A stretch of 64,000 nucleotides of DNA from Lachnospiraceae bacterium (GTDB taxonomy: Bacteria; Bacillota; Clostridia; Lachnospirales; Lachnospiraceae), in assembly GCA_017520425.1 (NCBI GenBank), contig JAFXFO010000017.1, positions 62,001-126,000 of the forward strand. The letters are read 5' to 3'. The notes under the pieces are model-generated. The model saw nothing but the letters and a program-made list of their open reading frames with translations, did no database searches and was not told the origin of the DNA. Below, in pieces: positions 17,256 to 25,988 of this stretch. A program made the translations under genes and the position numbers. Position 1 is the stretch's first letter; each line of letters opens with the position of its first letter.

Positions 17256-17293
17256 GGCAGCAGTATTACCCAAGGGTAGTATTGCTGCCTTTT
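17256..17293 (+). terminator. Terminator of upp
   Basis: A 16-bp near-perfect stem (17256-17271 with 17274-17289), GGCAGCAG...CTGCTGCC-like, is followed by TTTTT about 30 bases after the upp stop. Confidence 0.85.
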
Positions 17294-17340
17294 TGATGTG
17301 GAGAATGATTCGTTTGAGGTGGATCATGCTTTTCTGTTTT

Positions 17341-17684
17341 GGGGAGAGGGATAAACTAAGCCAAAAAATGAAAAAAGGAGAAAGTGGCTTAGATTTAAGG
17401 TGGTGTGAAGGGGGAATCGGGGAAAAAACTAAGCCAAAAAATGAAAAAAGGAGAAAGTGGCTTAGATTTAAGGTGGTGTGAAGGGGGAATCGGGGAAAAA
17501 ATTAAGCCAAAAATGTGAAAAAGGAGAATTTGGCTTAGTTTTAAGGCGATGTGGAGAGGGAATCGGAGGAAAAATTAAGCCAAAAACATGAAAACAGAAA
17601 AAGTGGCTTAGTTTTGAGGCGATGTGGAGAGGAAACCAGAGAAAAAACTAAGCTAAAATTAGGAAAAGTAGAAATATGGCTTAA
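17341..17684. repeat. Five tandem 73-bp units, each with a CTAAGCCA hairpin
   Basis: The left arms CTAAGCCA or a close variant start at 17356, 17429, 17502, 17575 and 17648, exactly 73 bases apart. Each is matched by TGGCTTAG 21-22 bases further on, with an A-rich loop containing a GGAGA-like word. Units 1 and 2 are nearly identical and later units drift. Because 73 is not a multiple of three, the array cannot be a coding repeat. It sits between two convergent genes. Confidence 0.85.
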
Positions 17685-17724
17685 ATATGTGCAGAAAACC
17701 TATAATGAGACTTCCTGCACATAT
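17685..17724 (-). terminator. Hairpin at the end of the leftward methyltransferase gene
   Basis: A perfect 10-bp stem, ATATGTGCAG (17685-17694) with CTGCACATAT (17715-17724), lies 22 bases past the methyltransferase stop. It has no strong T-run, so its role as terminator is likely but unproven. Confidence 0.5.
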
Positions 17725-17746
17725 CAAATAGTGTTCCATGTCTAAT

Positions 17747-18541
17747 TTACTTCTTACCAACAATGATTACATGATTGCTGGCACCAAGTAAAGAAGACTC
17801 TCTGCATACACTATAGTGATAATCACACCAGATTTTGAACTCTTCTTCGGTCCAATGGTCCACAGTAGCGGCAAAGGTAGGAGTTAAGCCATCCTGGGCG
17901 AAATGGTCCGTAATCTCCAAACCATATTCCTTATAGAGATGTTCCATTTCTTCCTTGGTGGCGTAGTAAGTGTCCGTCCAGAAGCATTTTTCATCGTCGT
18001 GATGGAGTACACCGGTGGTTACCAGCTGTTTCGCCAGTCCGGCATCTAAAAAGTTTTTATCACTGAGAGCCACATACTGGAACACATAGAATCGGGGAAT
18101 ATAAGCTGTAAGAAGCAGGCCACCCTTCTTCAAAACACGAAGACATTCTGCCATACATTTCTGACGTTGGTCTTCGTCAATCAAGTGATAAAAAGGTCCC
18201 ATATTCAGTACCACATCAAAACTTTCGTCTGCAAATCGGCTCATGTCCGTGGCATCCATAACACCGGTGGTCATGTCATAAGATTTTGACGCCAAAGTCT
18301 GATTCATAACCTCTACATGTCTGGGAGTGATATCTGTGGCAGTAACATCGTGTCCTTTATCTGCCAGATGAAAGGCATAGATACCTGTACCTGCAGCACA
18401 GTCCAATATTTTTTGATTTTCGCCCAACAATTCATCCAGTATTCGAGTAGTATTTAAGAATTCAATCCTGCGGGCATTGTTGCTGGTCAAGCGGGTCTCT
18501 TCCCGATAGTTCTCATAGCTGTTGATAATATGTTCTTTCAT
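17747..18541 (-). CDS. Class I SAM-dependent methyltransferase
   Basis: This 264-residue protein has the Rossmann SAM site ILDCAAGTGIYAFHLADKG (residues of about 43-61), the acidic ribose-binding end of strand 2 (VTATDITPRHVE), DATDM and VVLNMGPFYHL. It is a paralogue of the methyltransferase at 20336, with the same NxGRxE-like start and the GPFYHL motif. The substrate is unknown. AAAGGAG precedes the ATG. It lies 19 bases after the P-loop gene in the same operon. Confidence 0.85.
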   Translation of the reverse strand: MKEHIINSYENYREETRLTSNNARRIEFLNTTRILDELLGENQKILDCAAGTGIYAFHLADKGHDVTATDITPRHVEVMNQTLASKSYDMTTGVMDATDMSRFADESFDVVLNMGPFYHLIDEDQRQKCMAECLRVLKKGGLLLTAYIPRFYVFQYVALSDKNFLDAGLAKQLVTTGVLHHDDEKCFWTDTYYATKEEMEHLYKEYGLEITDHFAQDGLTPTFAATVDHWTEEEFKIWCDYHYSVCRESSLLGASNHVIIVGKK

Positions 18542-18560
18542 GGAAATACTCCTTTATATT

Positions 18561-19163
18561 TTATACTCCAAAACGATATTCCTGTTCTTCCTTTTCATTA
18601 GCGTTCAGGTGGAAATGTTCGATGACCATATCCGCCACCTGGTCCGGTTCCAAATTGGTATTGTCTATTTTTAAATGATTCTTAAACCAATATTCGCCTT
18701 CCGCAGAGTTGAGCCGGTGGTTGGTGTTGTCTTTGAGAAGATTCGACTTACTCCAAGCCACATCCCGCTTAGAGGGCTTGCGTTCCATGCGATGGGGTGT
18801 TTCGTTACGTGCGAGTCGGGTTTCCAAATCCGCACTTAGCTCTACGAAATAGAAATTGCCGCCGTCCGCTTCAAATTGCGTAGCCAGTCCGTTGAGATAC
18901 TCCCTTTCTTCGGGCATTTCAAAGGCACAGACATAGGTAAACAGTAAGTCCACATTGTGTGTTACTGCCAGTTCGAAGACTTTTGCACGAAAGGAGCGAC
19001 TAAACTCCTTTTGGGCAGGAGTGGCAAAGCCGAATATCCTGTCCGATACTTCAATACTGTCATGATTCATCATTAAATTATATTTTAGTTTGTCTCTTAA
19101 GTTCTCAGCCACAGTCATTTTGCCCACTGCCTGAGGGCCGCATACGATGAGTAGATTTGCCAT
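18561..19163 (-). CDS. Small P-loop ATPase / kinase-like protein
   Basis: This 200-residue protein has Walker A GPQAVGKMT (residues 9-17). Further blocks are MMNHDSIEVSD, the DLLFTYVC strand and ELSADLETRLARNETPHRMERK, which resemble the lid regions of shikimate- or gluconate-kinase-type enzymes. It probably phosphorylates a small molecule. GCGAGG precedes the ATG. It is the first gene of a two-gene reverse-strand operon with the methyltransferase. Confidence 0.75.
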   Translation of the reverse strand: MANLLIVCGPQAVGKMTVAENLRDKLKYNLMMNHDSIEVSDRIFGFATPAQKEFSRSFRAKVFELAVTHNVDLLFTYVCAFEMPEEREYLNGLATQFEADGGNFYFVELSADLETRLARNETPHRMERKPSKRDVAWSKSNLLKDNTNHRLNSAEGEYWFKNHLKIDNTNLEPDQVADMVIEHFHLNANEKEEQEYRFGV

Positions 19164-19410
19164 AGTGATGTCCTCGCTTTTCTGGAAGATGTTTTGTTAG
19201 GTTTGTTGGGTTGTAAATTAGGGAGAAGTATCTATTTACTTCAAGTTAGCAAAAAAGTATCTTCTATTTGTAAAAAAGTGGTACCAATCATGGAGAAAAC
19301 CTCTAATAGATACATAAGTCCCTTAAAAATGTCTATATTTCTTAGTTTTTATAGTAAAAATGGATACCAAATCAGTAAAAAACTTTATATAGATACGCGG
19401 AGTATTTTCA
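19164..19410. other. A/T-rich gap without a supported gene
   Basis: This gap holds the promoter region of the reverse-strand operon at 18541-19163. The word GTATCTA or its complement TAGATAC recurs (about 19227, 19257, 19307 and 19392) in both orientations, with no clean long stem. A forward frame across it has atypical composition and no ribosome site, so I do not call it. A weak TTGAAG / TAATTT pair on the reverse strand could be the operon promoter. Confidence 0.4.
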
Positions 19411-19962
19411 TCAGCTTAAATGATACTTTTTATCCTTCTTTAGCTCCAGCAATTCCGGCGTAATATATTCTTTATGCGTCCATTCGCGAATACTGCCGTA
19501 ATCATCGGTTTTCGTACTGAAAATATTGTCTGTGATTTCAGTGTAAGGGGCTATCTTTTTGACAGCGCGTGCCAGCTTGTCATAAAGCTTTTTCATACAA
19601 TCCGGTCGTTCGACCCACTCACCGCCTTTTTCATAATAACCACTTATGGAAAAAAGTCTTGCACGACTGATTGCCTTTCCGGAATGGTTTATGCGGGAAA
19701 ATCCGGCTTCTATCAGTACATTTCCGGAGGAATGGTATCCGCCAATGGATTCCTGACCGTTACGGATTTGGATATCCAGGGGGCCGGCTTCCGGTAGGTA
19801 AAAATAGTAGTTATGCCTGTCAGGGGTGACGATGGAAATATCGTTGCTACGCATGAGCTTGCCCGGTTCCCGGGTGAGTATTTCACAACCGCTGTCCAGC
19901 GCCTTTTGGGCAATCTGCAGGAAATCATGATATCCCATGTAATAATTTATTTGTTTTCCCAT
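19411..19962 (-). CDS. Hypothetical protein, 183 aa
   Basis: This is a soluble protein starting MGKQINYYMGYHDFLQIAQKALD, with mixed strands and helices and no signal peptide. I do not recognise a family. The ATG at 19962 is chosen since the stretch back to 19998 has no ribosome site; a weak GGGAAAG lies before 19962. It stands alone, leftward, divergent from the attenuated methyltransferase gene at 20336. Confidence 0.65.
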   Translation of the reverse strand: MGKQINYYMGYHDFLQIAQKALDSGCEILTREPGKLMRSNDISIVTPDRHNYYFYLPEAGPLDIQIRNGQESIGGYHSSGNVLIEAGFSRINHSGKAISRARLFSISGYYEKGGEWVERPDCMKKLYDKLARAVKKIAPYTEITDNIFSTKTDDYGSIREWTHKEYITPELLELKKDKKYHLS

Positions 19963-20054
19963 TGTGTCGCTTTCCCTTATTTTACATAATGCTATCAAAT
20001 GATTAGTTGGTACTATTTTATTCGTTCATAAAAGTATTGTAAAGAAAAATTTTC

Positions 20055-20083
20055 TTGACAGACAGAGGGAACAGTGATAGATT
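20055..20083 (+). promoter_or_regulatory. Promoter of the attenuated methyltransferase gene
   Basis: A perfect TTGACA (20055-20060), a 17-base spacer and TAGATT (20078-20083) drive a 250-base leader before the gene at 20336. Confidence 0.7.
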
Positions 20084-20125
20084 TACACTAATCTTGAAAG
20101 ATTAAAATGAAAAGGAGTAAACGAT

Positions 20126-20176
20126 ATGATAAAAAGCTTACAGTTAACTTTATGCTTATCTCTGTTATGGACGTAG
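20126..20176 (+). CDS. Leader peptide MIKSLQLTLCLSLLWT
   Basis: This is a 16-residue frame with ATG at 20126, stop TAG at 20174-20176 and an AAGGAG site eight bases upstream. It is rich in Leu, mostly as TTA codons. It has the features of a ribosome-stalling regulatory peptide in front of a terminator and a methyltransferase gene. The inducer cannot be read from sequence. Confidence 0.7.
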   Translation: MIKSLQLTLCLSLLWT

Positions 20177-20283
20177 AGGCAAAGGACGAAGCGCATTGAT
20201 GCACTGGTCTGAGCCGATAGGTCTCTTAATTCGGTGCATAAATGTGAGAATGTAAGCTTATCTTTATATTTTCGTTTATATTT

Positions 20284-20315
20284 CGCACCGGGTTTTGGAC
20301 CGGTGCGTTTTGTTT
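20284..20315 (+). terminator. Attenuator terminator
   Basis: A perfect 8-bp GC-rich stem, CGCACCGG (20284-20291) with CCGGTGCG (20300-20307), is followed by TTTTGTTT, 20 bases before the gene start. Confidence 0.85.
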
Positions 20316-20335
20316 ATAGTAAAGGAGATTAGATT

Positions 20336-21151
20336 ATGACAGATTTTGAAAAGGTAAAAGGATATTATAGTGTATTTGATGAGAAAAACAGACTTGCCCG
20401 GGATAATAGCGGACGTATGGAATACGAGATGACCATGCAGATTTTGAAGAAATACTTGCCGGGGAAAGGAAAGGTATTGGACATCGGCGGCGGTGCCGGG
20501 GTGTATGCATTCCCTTTGGCTGAGGCAGGATATCAGGTGTATTTGGGGGATTTGTCAGAGCGCTTGATCGAGCAGGCCAGAGAAAGAAAAGATGCGGAAC
20601 ATGCAGAAAACATGATATCTATTGATGTGGTAAACGCTACAGACATGAGTCAGTATGAGGATGGTTTCTTTGATGTGGTCATTGCATTGGGGCCCTTTTA
20701 TCATTTGACGGAAAGCACAGAGAGAGAAGCCTGTGCATCGGAGATTCACAGAGTTTTGAAGCCGGGTGGAATGGTGATAGCCGGATTTATCCCAAGATTG
20801 GCGGGAAGTATTGCCGTGGTGGACCGGTACTGTTGGGATTCTAATCAGGTGAGTGCCCATACCATCGGGGAAGTCTTTGCCACAGGTAAATTCCACAACA
20901 TGGCTTCCAGAGGCTTTCAGGAGGGATACTATGCTACTTCTTCCGAGATGGAGGAGATGTTTGGGGCATGTCACTTTAAACCGGAGTGTATACGGTCTAT
21001 TCGAGGCTTTGCGTATGAGAAAGAAGATAAGATATACGCCATTGAGGATGAGGCGGTGCGTGCAGAAGTCATGAAATGTATCGAGGAGACCGCAGAGGAT
21101 AGGGCTATTGTGGAGATGTGCGGGCATGCGGTGTACATCGGCAGGAAGTAG
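20336..21151 (+). CDS. Class I SAM-dependent methyltransferase under attenuation
   Basis: This 271-residue protein has SAM site VLDIGGGAGVYAFPLAEAGY, VYLGDLSERLIEQA, NATDMSQYEDGFFDVVIALGPFYHL and VLKPGGMVIAGFIPR. It is paralogous to the gene at 17747. The leader-peptide attenuator upstream suggests that expression responds to impaired translation. Known genes with such leaders include ribosome-modifying resistance methyltransferases, so a resistance or detoxification role is possible, but this protein is not of the Erm or Cfr families. AAAGGAG precedes the ATG. Confidence 0.85.
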   Translation: MTDFEKVKGYYSVFDEKNRLARDNSGRMEYEMTMQILKKYLPGKGKVLDIGGGAGVYAFPLAEAGYQVYLGDLSERLIEQARERKDAEHAENMISIDVVNATDMSQYEDGFFDVVIALGPFYHLTESTEREACASEIHRVLKPGGMVIAGFIPRLAGSIAVVDRYCWDSNQVSAHTIGEVFATGKFHNMASRGFQEGYYATSSEMEEMFGACHFKPECIRSIRGFAYEKEDKIYAIEDEAVRAEVMKCIEETAEDRAIVEMCGHAVYIGRK

Positions 21152-21165
21152 ACTATAAAAATAGG

Positions 21166-21194
21166 TTGACAAATGACAACCCAAATGCTATTTT
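21166..21194 (+). promoter_or_regulatory. Promoter of the lipoprotein gene
   Basis: A perfect TTGACA (21166-21171), a 17-base spacer and TATTTT (21189-21194) lie 65 bases before the lipoprotein start. Confidence 0.65.
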
Positions 21195-21259
21195 AAGAAT
21201 ATACAGAATCCATTCAAAAGATTTAGATATATTTTTAAGAGATTTGGGGGGCAGAATAA

Positions 21260-23308
21260 ATGAGAAAGAGATTATTTGTATTCCTATTAGTCGGTGTCCT
21301 GTTGGTGCTTAGTGCCTGCGGAAACACAGATACGGAAGAATCAAATGAAGCAGGAGGTATAGCTACCGAAGAGGCTCAAGACGAGGAGACTGCATCCACG
21401 GAGTCTAAGGCGGAAGAAGCAAAGGAAGCGGAAACAGATTCTACAGAGCAAACGCAAGTCAATCAGGAATCAGAAGCAGTGGATTCTTCTGAGGAAGCAG
21501 ATGAAGATTATGTACAGCTTATGTTTGACTGGTCGGATGAAACAAAGGATTTCCGGGTGGATTTGTATGAAGACGGAAAGGAAGACACCATTAAATTGGC
21601 AATAGATGACGCATACCAATATGCCGTATCCGTAAATGGCCGGAAATATGTCTTAGAACAATATGCAACCTATTTTAGCAAAGCATTTCTGGTGAAGAAG
21701 GACGGAAACTATTATATATACATGCAGCTTAAGTGGAATGCATTTCCGCTTGTTCGAGACATTGAGGTATTTCAGATAAAAAAGGGTTTGGTCTATTATG
21801 TGGGTTCCTTTAATGGTCAGTTAATGGAATTCGAAGATCCGGATAGCTTTATCATCCGTAGATTTACGGAGGAAGGCTTATTGGAAGCGGAATGTTTTGT
21901 TGGTTACGACGGAATGCCGGTTATGGTTAATGAAAGATATGAGCAGATACCGGACAAGGAAGATATTACTCCGGAAGATTTGTTTGGAGAGTCTATGGAG
22001 GAGGCTTATCAGGAGAAATTCAGCCAGCTTTTGCCCTATGTATCACCGGATGATGAGCAAGCGTGTCAATTAGAGGGTGAGATTGTACAATGCAGTGTGA
22101 ACAGGCAAAAGATAACCAGTCAGTGGATTAGCCAAGGGGAAGTGGAATTCGTGGTGGAAAGTGCAGCGGAGCCCTTTCATCATGGTAATTTGGAGGTTTC
22201 CGCAGAAATCGTGGAGGTGAATATAAAGCAGGCTCTTGGAAAAGAAGTGGGTGAGGACTTTGTACTGCATCATTACTGGAGAGACCGGTATGATGATACC
22301 TATCGATACACTATTTTAGACATTGAGAAGAATAAAAGATTAGGCAATCATAAGGAAACGGTGGAATACGGGGATACCATCCGGGCTATTTGCTATAAAG
22401 CAAAAGATAGAAACTATAATTCAGAGTTTGTGGGTTCCTTTATGTTGCAGGTGGATCAGGGTGTGGCAACGTTTTTAGAAAGCGATTATTCATTTTCTGA
22501 ACGACTGATATGGAAAATAGAAAAAGCAGGCCGGACACTGCCTCTGAGTAGTGGAATGAGTTACTCAGACTTAGTTACGGTAGGGTTTGACATATATGAT
22601 GAGGAATATATTTACACAGTTAATGTTACGGCAGTAACAAGAGAAGGGGCCATTCAGACATTTGAGATTCCGGAAGGCTGGGAATATCAGTTTGGTGTGC
22701 CGAAAATCGGTAGTTTTAAGGATTATGATTGGGACATATCTGCATCTGCAATCGATATGGAAGGCGGAACGGTATTTGGTTACGAGGACAGGCTTTCGGC
22801 TGGTTGCTCTACCTGGTGTGGTTGCTATAGCTATTATTGTGAAGCATCAGCATCCTCTTCATTGGCCCCTCAGGGAAATGAAACCTATGGCGTAGAGAAT
22901 CTGAATGATGCTTATCGTATGGATGCCTGGGCAGAAGGAGTACCCGGTGACGGAATCGGAGAAACCATTGAGATAAGGGAAATGTATCATGGCGGAGGTG
23001 ATGATGTATTCCGATATAATGAAATGTGCATTGTAAACGGCTATGCAAAGGATGAAAAAACCTGGAAGGAAAATAACCGTGTGAAGAGTATGAAGCTGTA
23101 TTTCATGGATGAATATATGGGTACTATTACATTAGAGGATACCATGTTGCCACAGTATGTTGATTTGTCCCCGGTGAGCATAAGGGTATCCAATGGTTGC
23201 GAAGCAAAATTCCGATTTGAAATTACGGATGTATATAAGGGAACAAAGTACGATGATACCTGTATTTCCGGGATAGTGGTGGAGTTTGAAGGAAGACGAG
23301 CACATTAA
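21260..23308 (+). CDS. Lipoprotein with NADase-type glycan-binding domain
   Basis: This 682-residue protein has a lipoprotein signal (LLVLSACGN, Cys 20), an acidic Ser/Thr/Glu-rich linker (25-85), a VRP-like beta-rich region repeated in the neighbour gene (about 86-235) and a middle region of unknown type. The C-terminal discoidin-like domain reads SSLAPQGNETYGVENL, AWAEGVPGDGIGETIEI and VNGYAKDEKTWKENNRVK, the pattern of NADase-type glycan-binding domains. It should be anchored outside the membrane and bind surface glycans. The start follows TTTGGGGGGCAG, an imperfect ribosome site. Confidence 0.85.
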   Translation: MRKRLFVFLLVGVLLVLSACGNTDTEESNEAGGIATEEAQDEETASTESKAEEAKEAETDSTEQTQVNQESEAVDSSEEADEDYVQLMFDWSDETKDFRVDLYEDGKEDTIKLAIDDAYQYAVSVNGRKYVLEQYATYFSKAFLVKKDGNYYIYMQLKWNAFPLVRDIEVFQIKKGLVYYVGSFNGQLMEFEDPDSFIIRRFTEEGLLEAECFVGYDGMPVMVNERYEQIPDKEDITPEDLFGESMEEAYQEKFSQLLPYVSPDDEQACQLEGEIVQCSVNRQKITSQWISQGEVEFVVESAAEPFHHGNLEVSAEIVEVNIKQALGKEVGEDFVLHHYWRDRYDDTYRYTILDIEKNKRLGNHKETVEYGDTIRAICYKAKDRNYNSEFVGSFMLQVDQGVATFLESDYSFSERLIWKIEKAGRTLPLSSGMSYSDLVTVGFDIYDEEYIYTVNVTAVTREGAIQTFEIPEGWEYQFGVPKIGSFKDYDWDISASAIDMEGGTVFGYEDRLSAGCSTWCGCYSYYCEASASSSLAPQGNETYGVENLNDAYRMDAWAEGVPGDGIGETIEIREMYHGGGDDVFRYNEMCIVNGYAKDEKTWKENNRVKSMKLYFMDEYMGTITLEDTMLPQYVDLSPVSIRVSNGCEAKFRFEITDVYKGTKYDDTCISGIVVEFEGRRAH

Positions 23309-23425
23309 GTGAAACCTTTGTCCTGTTTCAGGTGTATTATAATATATGAGCTTATCTGAATGGACAAGGCTCATGGAATTATGCTATATTTGGTTTGATA
23401 AAGATACTTATAGAGGGTGGAGAGT

Positions 23426-25130
23426 ATGAGAAAACGATTATTAGCATTAGTATTAACAGGTGTACTGTTGGGCCTTAGTGCCTGCGGAAACACTGATACG
23501 GAAGAAAGCAAGGAAGCGGGTGGTATTGCTACAGAAGAGACAAAAGAGACGACTATTTCCACCCGGGAGACGATAGAGGATTCTCAAGAGGCAAGCATTG
23601 GTACGGAGGAATCCGGGGAGGAGACTGCTTCAACAGAGATGACACCGGAGGAATCGAAAGAGGAAATATCGGAAGAAATACCGGTACAGATTCCCGATGT
23701 ACCTTTGGCGGTTATGATGGAAAATGTATTTGAATATTATTACGAACCGGGAACCTACAATTTATTAATGGTGGGAGACTATGACGGCATAGTAATAAAT
23801 GACGGGGTCTATTCAACATTAACAGATGTGGTATCAGCCTTTCAGTTAAAGCAGACAGAGCGGTATGAAAAGCTTCAGGAACAAGCAAGTGCTGATTTTC
23901 AGGAATATGGTAAGGGGCATTTTGCAATACCCTATAAATATGAGAGTGATTTGATTCTTTTCCGTGCTGATGAATTGGTGTTGTCGGTGCTAAAAAGCGA
24001 GTATATTTATGAAGGGGAAGGAAGCGAGAGATACTGTTTTGAATCTATCAATCTGGATGTAAAAAGCGGAAAAGAAATACCACTATCCGATGTTATCACC
24101 GATGTAAGCCAATTGAGCGGAATCCTGGAAAACGAGTTGGAAGATACCTATTTGAATGTTGAGTATGATTCAGAAGCCTTGAACAAGCTTATACAAGCAA
24201 CTGTCCAGCTCTCCGGAAAGGAGGGGAAAAAGGACTTGCATGGACCCTGGGTTACAAAGGACTTTCTGTGAACTTTACAGGTGAAGACATAGGATGGACT
24301 GAGAAGGATACTTTACAGATAACCATCCCTTATAGCGAATATCCGGATTTTTTTGTAAGTGACTATGTGGACTATTTGCCTGAGGAAATCTTCGCGGAGC
24401 CGGAAGGAGATTATGTTCACTTATTAACAGATAGTATGGATTTTAAGAACGTATCCGTAGTTGATTTGTATGATGACGGTACAGAAGATTATTTTGTGAT
24501 AACACCCTATGGTGAGTTTGAATACAGAATAAGTGTGAATGACCAATCTTTTCTTTTGGATTCCATGTATTTCAGAAAAGCATTTTTGGTAAAAATGATG
24601 ATAGCTATTATCTGTATTTGCAGATGTCTTTTGATAATGATATCAGGGCTATAGAGATGTTTGCGATATCATTGGATGCTATATGGTATCTTGGTAACCG
24701 TGGAGGAGAATTAAAGGACTTTACAGATCCTAAGCATTTTGTAATAAGAGATTATGTGAATATGCTGATGTCCAGGCATGTGGTGGCAGATTGCCATATA
24801 GGAGCAGATGGAGAACCTGTTCTGAGTAAGGGCGTATATACCATTAAACCTCGCGAAGATGGAATCTGCTACGATTATGTATCCCTTGTAGAGATTCCTG
24901 CAGAGCTGGTGGATGAGCAGGGTAATCTGTTGGGAACCACCTATACCTTCCCGGTAGGAACGGAGTTTACGCTGATCCGAACCGACGGTGAGACCTATGT
25001 AGATGCAAAGACAGGAGATGGTAAATGTTGCAGACTGTACACCGAACCGGCAGAGGAATGTGATTATCGCCCTACTGTAAATGGATTGGATGCTGAAACC
25101 TGCTTTGGTAATTTGGGATTTGCAGGGTAA
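23426..25130 (+). pseudogene. Frameshifted lipoprotein with RsiV-like domain, paralogue of the previous gene
   Basis: Three consecutive frames make one protein. Frame one (23426-24271) has lipobox LGLSACGN, then an acidic linker and the start of a DUF3298/RsiV-like domain (residues of about 95-280). Frame two (to 24654) continues as LSVNFTGEDIGWTEKD and enters the region shared with the gene at 21260. Frame three (to 25130) carries on from LQMSFDNDIRAIEMF. Each switch equals loss of one base in a homopolymer: GGGGAAAAA at 24223-24231 and AAAAA at 24591-24595. The C-terminal glycan-binding domain of the paralogue is absent. A sequencing error or phase variation could explain it. Confidence 0.8.
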
Positions 25131-25151
25131 ACAGCTATATAAAGAATAGGA

Positions 25152-25182
25152 AAGCCTCGGGTGGTTTGCCCGAGGCTTTTGT
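25152..25182 (+). terminator. Terminator after the frameshifted lipoprotein gene
   Basis: A perfect 10-bp stem, AAGCCTCGGG (25152-25161) with CCCGAGGCTT (25169-25178), is followed by T residues. Confidence 0.85.
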
Positions 25183-25203
25183 AGTAGCTTGATTTATGTT
25201 CGC

Positions 25204-25869
25204 TTACTTAAAATACGCTGTTTCAAATATGTCCAGCAGATTACCGACTGCGCATACACCCTCCGGAACCTCTCTGTTGCTGCGGTTTACCCAGATGGTA
25301 TCGATGCCCAGGGAAGAAGCGCCTTTTACATCGCTGCTTAAGGAATCGCCAATGTGTACCACATCCTCTGGATGTAAGCCGGTAAGCTTCAAGGCGTACT
25401 CAAACAATTCCTTGCGTGGCTTATAGACCAAAGCATCCTCGCTGGTAAATACTCCCGCCGGGGTCAGCCCATGATAAGCGATTGCTGCTTCAATATCGCA
25501 GGTATCAATGTTGGACACGATGTAAACAGGCACCGGACATTCTGCTAAAAACTGCTTGGATTCCGGGAAAATGGGGGCTTTTTGCCAGTATTCAAACATT
25601 TCGTTGCTCAGCTCCGTTGCATTGGCAGTGGATTTAAAATATTCGATGGTTTTCGCCAGGGATTCCTGCTCAATGTCCCGCTGGGTGCGGAAGGTTTCCC
25701 CGTAGGAATCCACAAAGGAGCGATAGAACACATCCCACCAATAGCCGCCGATGGCGGATGGATCGGAACCATCTCCGGTTTCGGATATGATTTTTGTGAT
25801 TTTGCTGATGTTTTCTCCGTCCTCAAATACTACAGTTCCGTAGAAATCCAGAAATATTGCTTTTTTCAT
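25204..25869 (-). CDS. HAD family hydrolase
   Basis: This 221-residue protein has haloacid-dehalogenase motifs: I is LDFYGTV (Asp 8), II is VYIVSNID, III is the Lys in YKPRKELFEY, and IV is HIGDSLSSDVKGA. Motif I has Tyr where the general acid Asp is usual (DxDxT), a variant seen in several HAD subfamilies. It probably dephosphorylates a small metabolite. GGAGGCGCC precedes the ATG. It is divergent from the copper operon. Confidence 0.9.
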   Translation of the reverse strand: MKKAIFLDFYGTVVFEDGENISKITKIISETGDGSDPSAIGGYWWDVFYRSFVDSYGETFRTQRDIEQESLAKTIEYFKSTANATELSNEMFEYWQKAPIFPESKQFLAECPVPVYIVSNIDTCDIEAAIAYHGLTPAGVFTSEDALVYKPRKELFEYALKLTGLHPEDVVHIGDSLSSDVKGASSLGIDTIWVNRSNREVPEGVCAVGNLLDIFETAYFK

Positions 25870-25936
25870 AGTGGCGCCTCCGGTTAGTAATTAGGTTCAT
25901 TATATTTCACCTATTTGGATTTGTAAAGATTCCCAC

Positions 25937-25965
25937 TTGTAAAGTCACATAAAAAGGCTTACAAT
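25937..25965 (+). promoter_or_regulatory. Copper operon promoter
   Basis: TTGTAA (25937-25942), a 17-base spacer and TACAAT (25960-25965) lie just before the CsoR-type operator and 43 bases before the csoR start. Confidence 0.7.
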
Positions 25966-25967
25966 AT

Positions 25968-25988
25968 ATATACCCCCATGGGGTATAT
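25968..25988 (+). promoter_or_regulatory. CsoR-type operator
   Basis: ATATACCCCCATGGGGTATAT is a pseudo-palindrome with C and G runs around a central CATG, the form of known CsoR operators. It begins three bases after the -10 box, covering the transcription start, so apo-CsoR bound here would block the operon until Cu(I) releases it. Confidence 0.8.

Larger units (their letters stand above)
20084..20335 (+). promoter_or_regulatory. Leader-peptide attenuator
   Basis: The leader has a short translated frame (20126-20176), a stem built on TGCAC (20200-20204) and GTGCA (20234-20238), and a strong terminator at 20284-20315. TTCGGTGC (20230-20237) can also pair with the 5' arm of the terminator, so the two folds exclude each other. 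AAGCTTACA inside the leader frame (20134-20142) is exactly complementary to TGTAAGCTT (20251-20259). A ribosome stalled on the leader would free or block these partners, as in antibiotic-responsive attenuators. Confidence 0.7.

Noticed and set aside
17341-17684. Tandem 73-bp repeats as a CRISPR array
   Set aside because: The units are contiguous and similar over their whole length, with no unique spacers and no cas genes nearby.
17254-17745. Forward open frames across the tandem array as small genes
   Set aside because: They run through a terminator and a non-triplet repeat, lack ribosome sites and change frame between units.
19164-19410. Inverted TAGATAC words as another giant palindrome
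   Set aside because: The words occur in mixed orientation, and no long continuous pairing could be built.
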